Part shown: positions 23,671 to 31,718 of the stretch, in pieces
Numbering within the stretch: position 1 is the first letter of the stretch
How the letters are laid out: every line of letters starts with the position of its first letter
Origin: an uncultured Fusicatenibacter sp.
GTDB taxonomy: Bacteria; Bacillota; Clostridia; Lachnospirales; Lachnospiraceae
NCBI GenBank assembly: GCA_902493585.1
Contig: CABUPZ010000024.1
Location: forward strand, 1 to 39,559
DNA: 39,559 nucleotides
Reading direction: 5' to 3'
The notes under the pieces: model-generated
What the model was told of the DNA's origin: nothing
What the model saw: the letters and a program-made list of their open reading frames with translations, nothing else
Database searches by the model: none
Position numbers and translations under genes: made by a program

Positions 23671-24516
23671 TTATCTCGTCAGGTTCTGTACGAACTCTTT
23701 CTCCACCTCTGCCTGGTATTCCCCGGCAAAGGTTCCCTCCCGGAATTTATCCAGCGCATGGGTCCGAAACTCCTCCCAGGATTCTTTTTCTTTCCATACC
23801 ATGATCGGATAGAAGAATATCTCCTCTGTTTTTGCCGCTCTCTGGTCAATGGGAGCATCCCCGACCATCATCACATGATCCTTCTGGTATCCGTACTCCA
23901 AAAGTTTTTCGATGCAGTACTCCTTGCTTCCGGTCTCCTGCGTCAGCACCAGACCGACATGTTTCAGCAGATCGTAATATTCCCATTCTTCCACGATCTC
24001 GGTTCTGTTTGCGGCAGTGACGATCACGATATCCGCAAACTGCTCCGCAGCCTCCAGCGCTTCTCTTACGCCTTCAAACGGCTGCTTGTTCTTTTCGGAA
24101 ATCATTTTTAGGGAACCGTTGACCAGTTCCGACCATTCCAGCGCTTTCTTCAGCGCCGGACTGCCCGTCCGCTCCACCTCTCTGCGCAGACTTTCTGTGG
24201 AGAGCTCCTTTGTGGTCTTGACCCAGGTGAGCAGACTGTCCAGATCCTCCACACGCTTATAATTCTCATTGACATCCACCAGGATTTTCGCCAACGCCTC
24301 AAAACGGTTGATCCCCCGATCCATGCTGTACAGACTGATTTCTCTCCACCGGCGCATGATCGCATCCCGGTACTCCCCGAGATCCCATTCATATACCATG
24401 CAGGGAGCAAGGCTTTTTCTGTGCTTGATTTCCATGGTGTTCATCGCACATCCGTCGGAATCGATACAGATCAGATAATCATGTCTGCGCCTGTACCCCG
24501 CAAATACATTTTCCAT
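23671..24516 (-). CDS. HAD superfamily hydrolase
   Basis: 281 residues. HAD motif I is ICIDSDGCAM with nucleophile Asp19 and acid Asp21. Motif II is in IVIVTAANRTEIV, a Lys candidate lies in GSKEYCIEKLL, and motif IV is MMVGDAPIDQRAA. A large helical cap of about 150 residues lies between motifs I and II, as in phosphoglycolate phosphatase-like (C1 cap) members. It probably removes phosphate from a small metabolite in the cytoplasm. GGAGGAGAAGG stands upstream of the start. It is 126 bases downstream of the YfhO gene and is followed by a strong terminator. Exact substrate unknown. Confidence 0.85.
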   Translation of the reverse strand: MENVFAGYRRRHDYLICIDSDGCAMNTMEIKHRKSLAPCMVYEWDLGEYRDAIMRRWREISLYSMDRGINRFEALAKILVDVNENYKRVEDLDSLLTWVKTTKELSTESLRREVERTGSPALKKALEWSELVNGSLKMISEKNKQPFEGVREALEAAEQFADIVIVTAANRTEIVEEWEYYDLLKHVGLVLTQETGSKEYCIEKLLEYGYQKDHVMMVGDAPIDQRAAKTEEIFFYPIMVWKEKESWEEFRTHALDKFREGTFAGEYQAEVEKEFVQNLTR

Positions 24517-24642
24517 TTCCTTCTCCTCCTTTCTGTTCCGCGGTTCCCGCCCCAGAGCATATTTGAAAACCGCAGACGTCGTTCTTCATTACTTTTCATT
24601 ATACCCCTGTATCTTGCGGTTTGCAAACCGAATGTTGCGCTT

Positions 24643-27177
24643 CTATGACAGTTCCGTGCCGCGTTTCTTTCTTCTCCATCCATCCCACAACGGGCATAAG
24701 ATAAGAAGACTGATACCTGCCGCCGTCATTGCCTGCCCTGCTTTTTGTCCGGGCGCAGAAAATCTCAGTTCGATCTGATGTGTTCCGCTGGAGATCTTCG
24801 CTCCTGCGAACGCGGTATTCACCTTCTCCACCGGAACTTCCTTGCCGTCCACCAGAATCTGCAGCCCATTCTGATAAGGAATGGAGGTCACAAAATATCC
24901 GTCCTCCTCCGCCTCAAGGCTGCAGTTCATAAGCGCACCGTCCTGTGTCTCCTCAAAGACAACCGGCGCCGCATCCTCTTTGACCAGAGCGTCCACCGGA
25001 TACTCGTACCATTTGAAATCAGACAATTCAAAATTCCCCTTTGAAATTTCGATCTTCAACTGTTCCAGGCTTTCTCCCTCCGGCACCGTCAGGTAATAGG
25101 TAAATCTGGAATTCTGATTCGGATAGGAAGCATGAGCAGATGAGAGTCTGTTTCTGACCCCATTCACATCTATGGTCACTCTTCCTCCATCTTCACTGGC
25201 AACACAGAATTCCAGGATCACAATGCGGTCCTGCACCGGCTCATCCAGCGTCAGTGTCACTTTCCCGGACTTCGCAGCGTTCACTGCCACCCTGCCGTCC
25301 TGCCTCTGAACTTCCATGTCCTGGGAGGTTTCGATTTTGGAAAACAACGGTGTCTTTTCTTCCATTTTGGAATCTTCCAGACCGCCTTTCCGGGAATCAC
25401 AGGTTTCCCCTTCCGGAATCCCCATGCTGCTGCCTGTTTCTTGACCGGCATCTTCGCCTACTACCGTATTGTGCACCAGCGCTTCCACATTCTCCGGAAA
25501 TTCCAGTTCCGAAAACTGCTCTTCACTCATGGTTTCCGTACTGAAGTAAGCGATCGGAAGGACATTCTCATTTTCCGCAAGAACAGAGTTCCCTTTCTGT
25601 GCCCTGATCTCATACCCCACCGGAACCTTATCTTCTGTGGTCTGGAGATATTTGACACCCATCAGATATTCCTGAAATGGATTGATCTCACACAGCATTG
25701 CGACTCTGTTGTTGATCCGCACCGGCATACGCATAATATTGTAAAACCAGTTGGAATATTCCTCATTGCTGATGGAGGAATACATGGTCGAGGATTTCTG
25801 ACCGGAATACAGCAGACGGTTGGAGGAGATCAACGGCTCCTCCATTCCGTCCATTCTTGCCCACGGATCTTTGGCAACCGCCTCTGCCTCTTCCTCTGTA
25901 AAAGGACTGACCCACTTTCCTTCCGACACAAAATGATCCTGCCGTGCCGTGTAAACCGAACAGATGAACGGCGCAATCAGCAGTAAGGAATAGATACGCC
26001 TCCGGTTATAAAAAGGTATCAGGCAAAGCACCATCACCAGCAGCACAGCATCCAGCAGTACGCCGGAATAATATTCCGAACCCGCCAGTTTCGCCGATAC
26101 CACTGCAATTCCTCCAAAGAAAAGCTCCGGCCAGATACGAATCTTCCATTGCTTTCTCTGAATCATCTGCAGGACTTCTGTTGCCTGCAGCACCACCAGC
26201 GGGAGCAGCGGCATCAGAATCTTGACCCGCGCATAGAGCATTCCATTCAGAAAATAGGAGACAACGGGCAGCAGTACCGCCGCCAGCAATACAATACTCC
26301 GCTTTCTCAGCCGCCGGATCGCCAGTCCCGCCAGCAAAGCATACAGGGCAAACAAGGTCAGTCCGATTCCATATGGATCGTACAGAAGCCCCTTCAGCGA
26401 AAAATCCGGGTGAAAAAGCTCTGCAATCGCCGTCCCCGCTCCCTGTCTTTTGTGCTCCAGCAGAACAAGAGCGGTGGGCAGTAACAGTGCGCCTGCCATG
26501 CCGATCGCAATCGCGGCAGAACGCAGATATACAAACCACTTTTTCCTGTCCCTGGTCAGTTCGTACATTCTCCACGTCATAAGCGCAAGAACCGTAATGG
26601 AATAATAGAAACTGTTATAAATCACCAGCGTGAGCATAATCGTAAACAGTGTATACTTTCCTTTTTCCACCAGCTTCGGCAAAAGGAGAAGCGCAAGCAG
26701 TTCGTAAGGCATATAATTGACAAACATGACCTGCCGGTGAGCCTGAAAAAAGCACCCCGCCGTCATCAGAAAGGTACTGCCGATAAATGCCATAAACGGC
26801 TCCATACGGTTCTGTATGAGAAAACAGTAGCAGAGCAGACCGGAAGCCAGCACACAGACCAACATGGAAAAGATCAGAATATAGATCATCGGAACCTGCG
26901 GCAGAAGACATCCGATCAGAACATCCGGGCGCAGATACCCGTAGTAGGCAAATTCATAAGCATTGCTTCCCCCTCCAAGCCACAGAAAATCCGGAAAGAT
27001 CGTTCCCTGGGAAAGACAGGAATCTCTCAGAGTTTCTGCCAGCTCCGCATGCTGGCTCATCCAATCCGTATTGGATCCGAAGACCGATCCCTCCGGCACA
27101 AATAAATAAATCAGAACAAAAAACATGGCTGTCAGCACAAGCAGATAATACTTATGTTTTTTCAGTTCCAGTTTCAT
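24643..27177 (-). CDS. YfhO family multispanning membrane protein
   Basis: 844 residues from the ATG at 27177, which has GAGGAGG upstream. The N-terminal 400 residues form about 11 to 12 membrane helices. Loop motifs seen are FGSNTDWMSQHAELAETLRD and PDFLWLGGGSNAYEFAYYGYLRPDVLI, and AHRQVMFVNYMPYELLAL follows. The C-terminal 400 residues are mostly extracellular beta structure, ending with another helix (AGQAMTAAGISLLILCPLW). This is the YfhO layout, a GT-C-like glycosyltransferase family. In Bacillus and Listeria relatives, YfhO transfers lipid-linked sugars onto lipoteichoic acid; a similar cell-envelope glycosylation role is likely here. The usual length is 800 to 900, so the gene looks complete. 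Confidence 0.85.
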   Translation of the reverse strand: MKLELKKHKYYLLVLTAMFFVLIYLFVPEGSVFGSNTDWMSQHAELAETLRDSCLSQGTIFPDFLWLGGGSNAYEFAYYGYLRPDVLIGCLLPQVPMIYILIFSMLVCVLASGLLCYCFLIQNRMEPFMAFIGSTFLMTAGCFFQAHRQVMFVNYMPYELLALLLLPKLVEKGKYTLFTIMLTLVIYNSFYYSITVLALMTWRMYELTRDRKKWFVYLRSAAIAIGMAGALLLPTALVLLEHKRQGAGTAIAELFHPDFSLKGLLYDPYGIGLTLFALYALLAGLAIRRLRKRSIVLLAAVLLPVVSYFLNGMLYARVKILMPLLPLVVLQATEVLQMIQRKQWKIRIWPELFFGGIAVVSAKLAGSEYYSGVLLDAVLLVMVLCLIPFYNRRRIYSLLLIAPFICSVYTARQDHFVSEGKWVSPFTEEEAEAVAKDPWARMDGMEEPLISSNRLLYSGQKSSTMYSSISNEEYSNWFYNIMRMPVRINNRVAMLCEINPFQEYLMGVKYLQTTEDKVPVGYEIRAQKGNSVLAENENVLPIAYFSTETMSEEQFSELEFPENVEALVHNTVVGEDAGQETGSSMGIPEGETCDSRKGGLEDSKMEEKTPLFSKIETSQDMEVQRQDGRVAVNAAKSGKVTLTLDEPVQDRIVILEFCVASEDGGRVTIDVNGVRNRLSSAHASYPNQNSRFTYYLTVPEGESLEQLKIEISKGNFELSDFKWYEYPVDALVKEDAAPVVFEETQDGALMNCSLEAEEDGYFVTSIPYQNGLQILVDGKEVPVEKVNTAFAGAKISSGTHQIELRFSAPGQKAGQAMTAAGISLLILCPLWDGWRRKKRGTELS

Positions 27178-27326
27178 TTTTTTCCTCCTCAAATCCTTTT
27201 TACAGATGATCAAAACACATCCGTTCAGATCTCTGCGCGATTACATCAGATCTCATACTATAATCATAATTGTATTTCCTTAAAATCATACCGAAAGATT
27301 TCCAAATTTTCCCAAAAGAAATTCCG

Positions 27327-27349
27327 GATTTTCCTTACGATTTTCTTAC
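27327..27349 (-). promoter_or_regulatory. Tandem direct repeat resembling an OmpR-type operator
   Basis: On the minus strand GTAAGAAAATC is followed directly by GTAAGGAAAATC, a spacing of one helical turn. It stands about 150 bases before the YfhO start. Direct repeats of this form are usual binding sites of OmpR/PhoB-family regulators. No convincing -35/-10 pair could be fixed in the same gap. Confidence 0.3.
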
Positions 27350-27401
27350 ATCATCAACGGAGGCTTTTGGAATCCCCGCAAAACAAGATTTTTTTCGAAA
27401 G

Positions 27402-27446
27402 AAAAAGAGTCGTGTACGAATGTAAATTCGCCCCACGACTCTTTTT
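27402..27446 (-). terminator. Terminator after the NlpC/P60 gene
   Basis: AAAAAGAGTCGTG (27402-27414) and CACGACTCTTTTT (27434-27446) are perfectly complementary around a 19-base loop. T-runs are present for both strands, so it could act in either direction. It lies 36 bases downstream of the stop codon. Confidence 0.85.
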
Positions 27447-27481
27447 ATTATGTATTCTTTACTCTTTACAATATTCTCTTA

Positions 27482-28789
27482 TCAAACAAGACGACGTACT
27501 GCAAGGATGGTGCGATATGCTGCGTTGCCGCTGATCTTGATACCATCTTTGGCATTGCTTGCATGTACGATCTGACCGCCGCCCATATAGATTGCAACAT
27601 GTCCGTCATAGCAGATGATATCGCCCGGCTGAGCTTCCGCATAAGATACGCCTCTTCCGACAGATCTCATCGCTGAGGAGGAATGCGGCAGGCTGTATCC
27701 GAAGTGTGCATAAACACTCATGATAAATCCGGAACAATCTGCTCCGTTTGTAAGGCTTGTACCGCCCCATACATACGGATTACCTACAAACTGTACTGCG
27801 TAATCCACAACAGCCTGTCCCGTTGCGCTTCCGGAATAATTGGAAGATCCCTGATCCTCAGAGGTATCCTCTGCTTCCTCGCTGCTGCTACTGCTGCCAC
27901 TGTTGCTGCTGGAACTGGACTCCTGACGGCTGGAAGACGAACCGCTGGAAGACTGCTGAGCTGATCTGCTGCTTTCTTCCGCCTGTCTTGCAGCCTCTGC
28001 CTGTCTCTCGGCTTCCGCCTGTCTCTCTGCCTCTGCCTGTCTTGCAGCTTCCTCTGCTGCCTGCTGCTCCTGAATTGCCTGAATCTGTGCGTTCTGCTCT
28101 GCGATCAGGTTCTCATACTCCGCTGCTTTTGCCTGCATGTCCGCAAGCTGTGCATCGTAATCTGCGGAGGTCGCTTTCTTTTCAGCGAGCATAGTCTGCA
28201 GTTCTGCCTGCTGAGCTTCCTGCTCGGCCTCGCTTGCCTCCAGCTCTGCCTTCTCAGATTCGAGCTGCTCACTGTAATCGCTTACCTGCTGTGTAACAGC
28301 CATATATTTTTCCAGACTCTCGCGGTCGTAATCATACATCTTCTGTGTGTACTCCGCCTGGTTCAGGATATCGGACAGATCCTCGCCGGAAAGAAGCAGG
28401 GACGCCCATGCGGTGTTTCCGCCATTCTCGTACAGATACTGAATTCTGTCTTTCAGAGCCTCATACTGCTCTGCCTGATCCTGCTGTGCCTCTTCCAGCT
28501 TCTTCTGTGTCTCCTCGATCTCTGTCTGCTTGTTCGCAATATCTGTTTTCAGAGACTCTACGGCAGCCATTGTCACAACCAGCTGTGCATCCAGTTCTCC
28601 AATCTGGCTTGTGATCGCCTGTTTCTGCTGCTCCAGATTGTTGATGGTACCCTGTGTCTCGTTTAACTGCGCGGTCGTCTGTGCTTTCTGCTGTTCCAGT
28701 TCATCCGTTGTTTTTGCCGCACTGACGGTCATTACCTGAGCACTGCCGATCATTACTGTCAGCATCAAAGCAAGGATTTTCTTTCTCAT
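27482..28789 (-). CDS. Secreted coiled-coil NlpC/P60 peptidoglycan hydrolase (PcsB/CwlO-like)
   Basis: 435 residues. A cleavable signal peptide ends at SVSAA-type sequence (MTVSAAKT, about residue 25). Residues 26-245 form a long coiled coil of the CwlO/PcsB kind. An Ala/Glu/Arg/Gln repeat region (RQAEAE units, 245-272) and a Ser-rich linker (273-320) follow. The C-terminal NlpC/P60 domain has catalytic Cys352 in GADCSGF, His397 in GHVAIYMG and a third polar residue His409 in VHASN. Such enzymes cut the stem-peptide bond during cell elongation or separation and are controlled through the coiled coil by FtsEX. It is monocistronic, with its own promoter and terminator. Confidence 0.92.
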   Translation of the reverse strand: MRKKILALMLTVMIGSAQVMTVSAAKTTDELEQQKAQTTAQLNETQGTINNLEQQKQAITSQIGELDAQLVVTMAAVESLKTDIANKQTEIEETQKKLEEAQQDQAEQYEALKDRIQYLYENGGNTAWASLLLSGEDLSDILNQAEYTQKMYDYDRESLEKYMAVTQQVSDYSEQLESEKAELEASEAEQEAQQAELQTMLAEKKATSADYDAQLADMQAKAAEYENLIAEQNAQIQAIQEQQAAEEAARQAEAERQAEAERQAEAARQAEESSRSAQQSSSGSSSSRQESSSSSNSGSSSSSEEAEDTSEDQGSSNYSGSATGQAVVDYAVQFVGNPYVWGGTSLTNGADCSGFIMSVYAHFGYSLPHSSSAMRSVGRGVSYAEAQPGDIICYDGHVAIYMGGGQIVHASNAKDGIKISGNAAYRTILAVRRLV

Positions 28790-28876
28790 TATCGTTATTC
28801 ACTCCCGTTATACTACTTATTAATAAATGTTATATTTTTTGTAACATTTCTGAAATACTTTTTTCAATTCCACTAC

Positions 28877-28905
28877 ATAATAGCACAATTTGGGAAAGCT
28901 TGCAA
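28877..28905 (-). promoter_or_regulatory. Promoter of the NlpC/P60 gene
   Basis: Minus strand -35 TTGCAA (28905-28900), 17-base spacer, extended -10 TGC-TATTAT (28882-28877 for the hexamer). About 88 bases upstream of the start. In the leader at 28828-28846 lies TGTTAT-N6-TGTAAC (plus strand), one base longer in spacing than a WalR box. Confidence 0.65.
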
Positions 28906-28953
28906 CCATCAATCTGTGTTTTTATTATGAACAATTCGTGAATAGATGCGGAC

Positions 28954-29013
28954 GAAAGCAGGCAGGGGCAGATGGTATGGGTGTACGGCGGGCGGCTGCC
29001 CCTGTCTGCTTTC
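28954..29013. repeat. 18-bp inverted repeat in a gene-free gap
   Basis: GAAAGCAGGCAGGGGCAG (28954-28971) and CTGCCCCTGTCTGCTTTC (28996-29013) pair over 18 bases with one mismatch and a 24-base loop. There is no T-run on either side. The surrounding gap from 28906 to 29188 has no credible gene. It also holds an AT-rich ATATAT stretch near 29146-29166, just after the BMP lipoprotein stop. Confidence 0.6.
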
Positions 29014-29188
29014 TGTGTGTTGGCGGCGTGAGATACGTGGCTTTTACGTTTTCTTTGGATTGGCTGCGGTAAGTAATACTGCTTGCTGTTGGCTGCAAGT
29101 GGATGATTCTTTTATTCTAATAGTTGGAAACAGTTTCTTCTATAAATATATCTATATATATCTATAGTGTTTATTGCATTTTGGAGCG

Positions 29189-30277
29189 TTATTTTGTTTG
29201 TTCTTCTTTCTCTGTGATTTCTATTTCCAGTTGTTTCAGGTTTCCGGTGTCTTTGAGAAGTTTGGTTCCCTGGAGGGTGATTTTGTTGGTTTTGAATTGT
29301 TCGGTTATTTGCTGGTTTTGGTCTTCGTTGAAGTTCTGCATCTGGGAGGTGTCGGTGGTCAGGGCGATGGCGTCTTCCTGGATTCCGAGGACTGTGGTTT
29401 TTCCTCCTTTGAATTCTTCGTTTTTTATTTTTTCCAGTTCTTCTGTCAGGATTTCTTCATATTTATTTTCTGCGCTGATCACAACTGCGGTGGATTTCAG
29501 GCTTTCGTCTGTCACGATGCCGATGACTTTTCCGCCTGTGGTCTCTGCGGCCTTTCTTACGATGGGCTCAAAACTGCTTCCATCTGTGAAGATCGCCTGG
29601 CATCCGTTCTGGTATTTCTGCTGAACTTCTGTCAGGAATTCCGGAGATACGGCGTCGGTTCCCCGTTCTTCGTACTGGATCCGGACTGCTCCTTTTTCCA
29701 GTTCCATTTCTGCAGCCGCCGTCTGTGCTCCCTGTAAAAATCCGGCGCCGTATTCTTTTGCTCTTTCCTCATCGGCGCCTCCATAATAGGCGAGGCTGGT
29801 ATATCCTTCCTTTACCGCCGCATACCCTGCAAGGAATCCCGCCTCCTCATTCTCAAAGAGGATGCATCTGGTATTTCCCCGCAGTCTCGCTCTTTCGCTT
29901 TTCTCCGCATGAGGTTCTCCGTCAAACATCAGAAACCGGACATCCCGGTATTCTCTCTGTGCCTCATATACCGCCGCTTCTGCCGCTTCCCCATGGCAGA
30001 TGATCACTTCTGCGCCTTTTTCCACAGCCTCGTCCATCGCCTGTTCCAGGGCTGCCCCGCTCTCATCTTCCGGTATGTAATAACCAGTCCGTTCTCCGGA
30101 TGTTTCTCCATATGCCTGCACTGCCTGCCAGATGGCCTGATTGACTCCCAGGTCATCGACATTTTCCCCGTCGGTGACAACTGCGATCGTTACCGGAGGC
30201 TCTTCTTCCTTCCCACAGCCTCCAAGTGCCAAAAGCACAGCCGCTGCGAGGCACAGGCAAATCGCCTTTTTCTTCAT
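29189..30277 (-). CDS. BMP family (PnrA-like) substrate-binding lipoprotein
   Basis: 362 residues from the ATG at 30277 with AAGGG upstream. The signal peptide MKKKAICLCLAAAVLLALGGC ends in a lipobox (LGGC), so the mature protein should be lipid-anchored outside. The body follows the BMP/periplasmic-binding fold: VTIAVVTDGENVDDLGVNQA, AEVIICHGEAAEAAV, FLMFDGEPH, ENEEAGFLAGYAAV, AYYGGADEERAKEYGAGFLQG, and AIFTDGSSFEPIV. PnrA-type members bind purine and other nucleosides, which fits the upstream cdd and deoC genes. No transporter permease or ATPase is next to it. The C-terminal part (about 290-362) is diverged, so a different ligand is possible. Confidence 0.8.
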   Translation of the reverse strand: MKKKAICLCLAAAVLLALGGCGKEEEPPVTIAVVTDGENVDDLGVNQAIWQAVQAYGETSGERTGYYIPEDESGAALEQAMDEAVEKGAEVIICHGEAAEAAVYEAQREYRDVRFLMFDGEPHAEKSERARLRGNTRCILFENEEAGFLAGYAAVKEGYTSLAYYGGADEERAKEYGAGFLQGAQTAAAEMELEKGAVRIQYEERGTDAVSPEFLTEVQQKYQNGCQAIFTDGSSFEPIVRKAAETTGGKVIGIVTDESLKSTAVVISAENKYEEILTEELEKIKNEEFKGGKTTVLGIQEDAIALTTDTSQMQNFNEDQNQQITEQFKTNKITLQGTKLLKDTGNLKQLEIEITEKEEQTK

Positions 30278-30336
30278 ATTATATATCCCTTGATCCTTCG
30301 CTTTTTCTTTTGTATCCATTCCTTCCGCAGGTTTTC

Positions 30337-31002
30337 TTACGGTTCGATCAGACCCGCCGACTGAAAAATGGATACTGCACTGCTGGTTCCCAGACGGTCC
30401 GCCCCTGCTTCCAGAAATGCCTCCATATCTTCCACGCTCCGGATTCCACCGGCAGCTTTGATCCGGACATTTTCTCCGATATGCTCACGGAACAACTGAA
30501 CATCCGCAAGCTGCGCTCCCTTCGTGCCAAATCCGGTGGATGTTTTGATATAATCCGCTCCTGCCCTGGTCACACAGCCGCACAGGAGGATCTTCTCCTC
30601 TTCTGTCAGATAACAGGTTTCAACAATGACTTTCAGAATCCGGTCGCCCACCGCGCGCTTCAGCACACGGATCTCCTCTTCCACGCGGTCAAAAAATCCG
30701 TTTTTTACATCAGTGAGATTGATCACCATGTCAATCTCCTCTGCTCCGTCCAGCAATGCCTGCTCCGTCTCCGCCAGCTTCGCCTGCGTCACGCTGTATC
30801 CCAGAGGGAATCCGATCACCGTACAAATCGTCAGTCTGTCCCCGTAAACTTCCTTCACCCGTTTCACATAACACGGTGGGATGCATACAGAGGCCGTGCC
30901 GTACCGGATCGCCTCATCACATAACTTCTCGATCTCTTCCCATGCAGCCACCGCTTTCAGCTGCGTATGATCCACATGCTTCAATATTTCCATTGCGTCC
31001 AT
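30337..31002 (-). CDS. deoC: Deoxyribose-phosphate aldolase
   Basis: 221 residues of a class I aldolase TIM barrel that converts 2-deoxyribose 5-phosphate to glyceraldehyde 3-phosphate and acetaldehyde. Signature residues are Asp91 in EEIDMVINL, Lys124 in ILKVIVETCYL, and the Schiff-base Lys153 in DYIKTSTGFG. The phosphate-binding loop is IKAAGGIRS and GTSSA. I choose the ATG at 31002 because GGAG lies six bases upstream; an ATG at 31014 is in frame without a good ribosome site. It follows cdd by about 130 bases, between two pyrimidine or nucleoside functions, so it would feed deoxynucleoside carbon into glycolysis. Confidence 0.95.
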   Translation of the reverse strand: MDAMEILKHVDHTQLKAVAAWEEIEKLCDEAIRYGTASVCIPPCYVKRVKEVYGDRLTICTVIGFPLGYSVTQAKLAETEQALLDGAEEIDMVINLTDVKNGFFDRVEEEIRVLKRAVGDRILKVIVETCYLTEEEKILLCGCVTRAGADYIKTSTGFGTKGAQLADVQLFREHIGENVRIKAAGGIRSVEDMEAFLEAGADRLGTSSAVSIFQSAGLIEP

Positions 31003-31027
31003 CTCTATCTCCATCTTTCTAAAAGGT

Positions 31028-31044
31028 AATTTTCAAACACACTT
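31028..31044 (-). repeat. Dispersed motif copy 4
   Basis: AAGTGTGTTTGAAAATT on the minus strand, 25 bases upstream of the deoC start, in the cdd-deoC gap. Confidence 0.5.
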
Positions 31045-31134
31045 TAGTATAATCGAAATTCCAAAGAAAGAAAAGTCATTTCCTGTTACAATTTTATTTC
31101 ATCCGTAACCGTTCAGCCCGCAAAGCGTTTTCTC

Positions 31135-31533
31135 TTATCCGCCAAACGGCAGTGGAAAAATCTCCCGCAGCGTATACAGCTGATAATCCACTTCATTTTT
31201 TCCAAGAACGATCACAAAATCCGGAGAACAGAATTCCTCCATCACCTGCCGGCAGATTCCGCAGGGCGGACACGGTTCCAAATCGACTGCATCCTTTTTG
31301 CCGCCTGCCACTGCGATCGCCCGGAAGGACCGTTTCCCCTCCGATACCGCCTTGAAAAACGCGGTGCGTTCTGCACAATTTGCCGCTCCGTAAGAAGCGT
31401 TTTCCACATTGCACCCGGTATAAACGCTTCCGTCTGTGCATAACAAAGCCGCTCCTACCTGAAACTGCGAATAAGGAGCGTATGCCATCTTTCTTGCCTT
31501 CATTGCCTCTTCCATCAGATATCCGTAATCCAT
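31135..31533 (-). CDS. cdd: Cytidine deaminase
   Basis: 132 residues, the size of the short tetrameric cytidine deaminases. Zinc site and catalytic residues are clear: Cys53 and Glu55 in ANCAERTAFF, and Cys88 and Cys91 in EPCPPCGICRQVM. The substrate loop is in FQVGAAL and CNVENASYG. It converts cytidine and deoxycytidine to uridine and deoxyuridine. GGAGGAAC stands upstream of the start. A likely extended -10, TGG-TACAAT, lies about 45 bases upstream, though the -35 is weak. It is first in a nucleoside-salvage group with deoC and the BMP lipoprotein. Confidence 0.95.
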   Translation of the reverse strand: MDYGYLMEEAMKARKMAYAPYSQFQVGAALLCTDGSVYTGCNVENASYGAANCAERTAFFKAVSEGKRSFRAIAVAGGKKDAVDLEPCPPCGICRQVMEEFCSPDFVIVLGKNEVDYQLYTLREIFPLPFGG

Positions 31534-31592
31534 AAGCCTGTTCCTCCTTTTCTTTCTGTTCTTATTGTACCAGAATACAGCGGTATCCCGCC

Positions 31593-31610
31593 AGAGCGTG
31601 TTTCAATATT
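31593..31610 (+). repeat. Dispersed motif copy 5 (opposite orientation)
   Basis: AGAGCGTGTTTCAATATT on the plus strand, two changes from consensus. It lies upstream of cdd and runs directly into the GTAACAGT hairpin. Confidence 0.45.
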
Positions 31611-31614
31611 CCTT

Positions 31615-31642
31615 GTAACAGTTCCGCTTACTGGACTGTTAC
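31615..31642. repeat. GTAACAGT / ACTGTTAC hairpin
   Basis: GTAACAGT (31615-31622) and ACTGTTAC (31635-31642) form a perfect 8-bp stem. The same eight-base arms occur in the terminator at 18873-18912, which hints at a shared dispersed palindrome. Confidence 0.5.
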
Positions 31643-31666
31643 CATTCCCTTCCCAACACGCCGAAA

Positions 31667-31710
31667 AAAAGAGGATCCCCAACACGTTTCCATGTCAGAA
31701 ATCCTCTTTT
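31667..31710 (-). terminator. Terminator after the cell-wall-binding NlpC/P60 gene
   Basis: AAAAGAGGAT (31667-31676) and ATCCTCTTTT (31701-31710) pair perfectly. On the minus strand the stem ends in CTTTTTTT. It begins nine bases after the stop codon. Confidence 0.85.
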
Positions 31711-31718
31711 GCTGTTTT

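Noticed and set aside
22196..23812. 538-codon plus-strand open frame across the amidohydrolase
   Set aside because: The composition is His/Arg/Pro/Ser-rich nonsense typical of a reverse-strand shadow, and the minus strand carries all amidohydrolase motifs.
28828..28846. WalR box upstream of the NlpC/P60 gene
   Set aside because: The half-sites TGTTAT and TGTAAC are six bases apart, not five, so it was noted only in the promoter entry.
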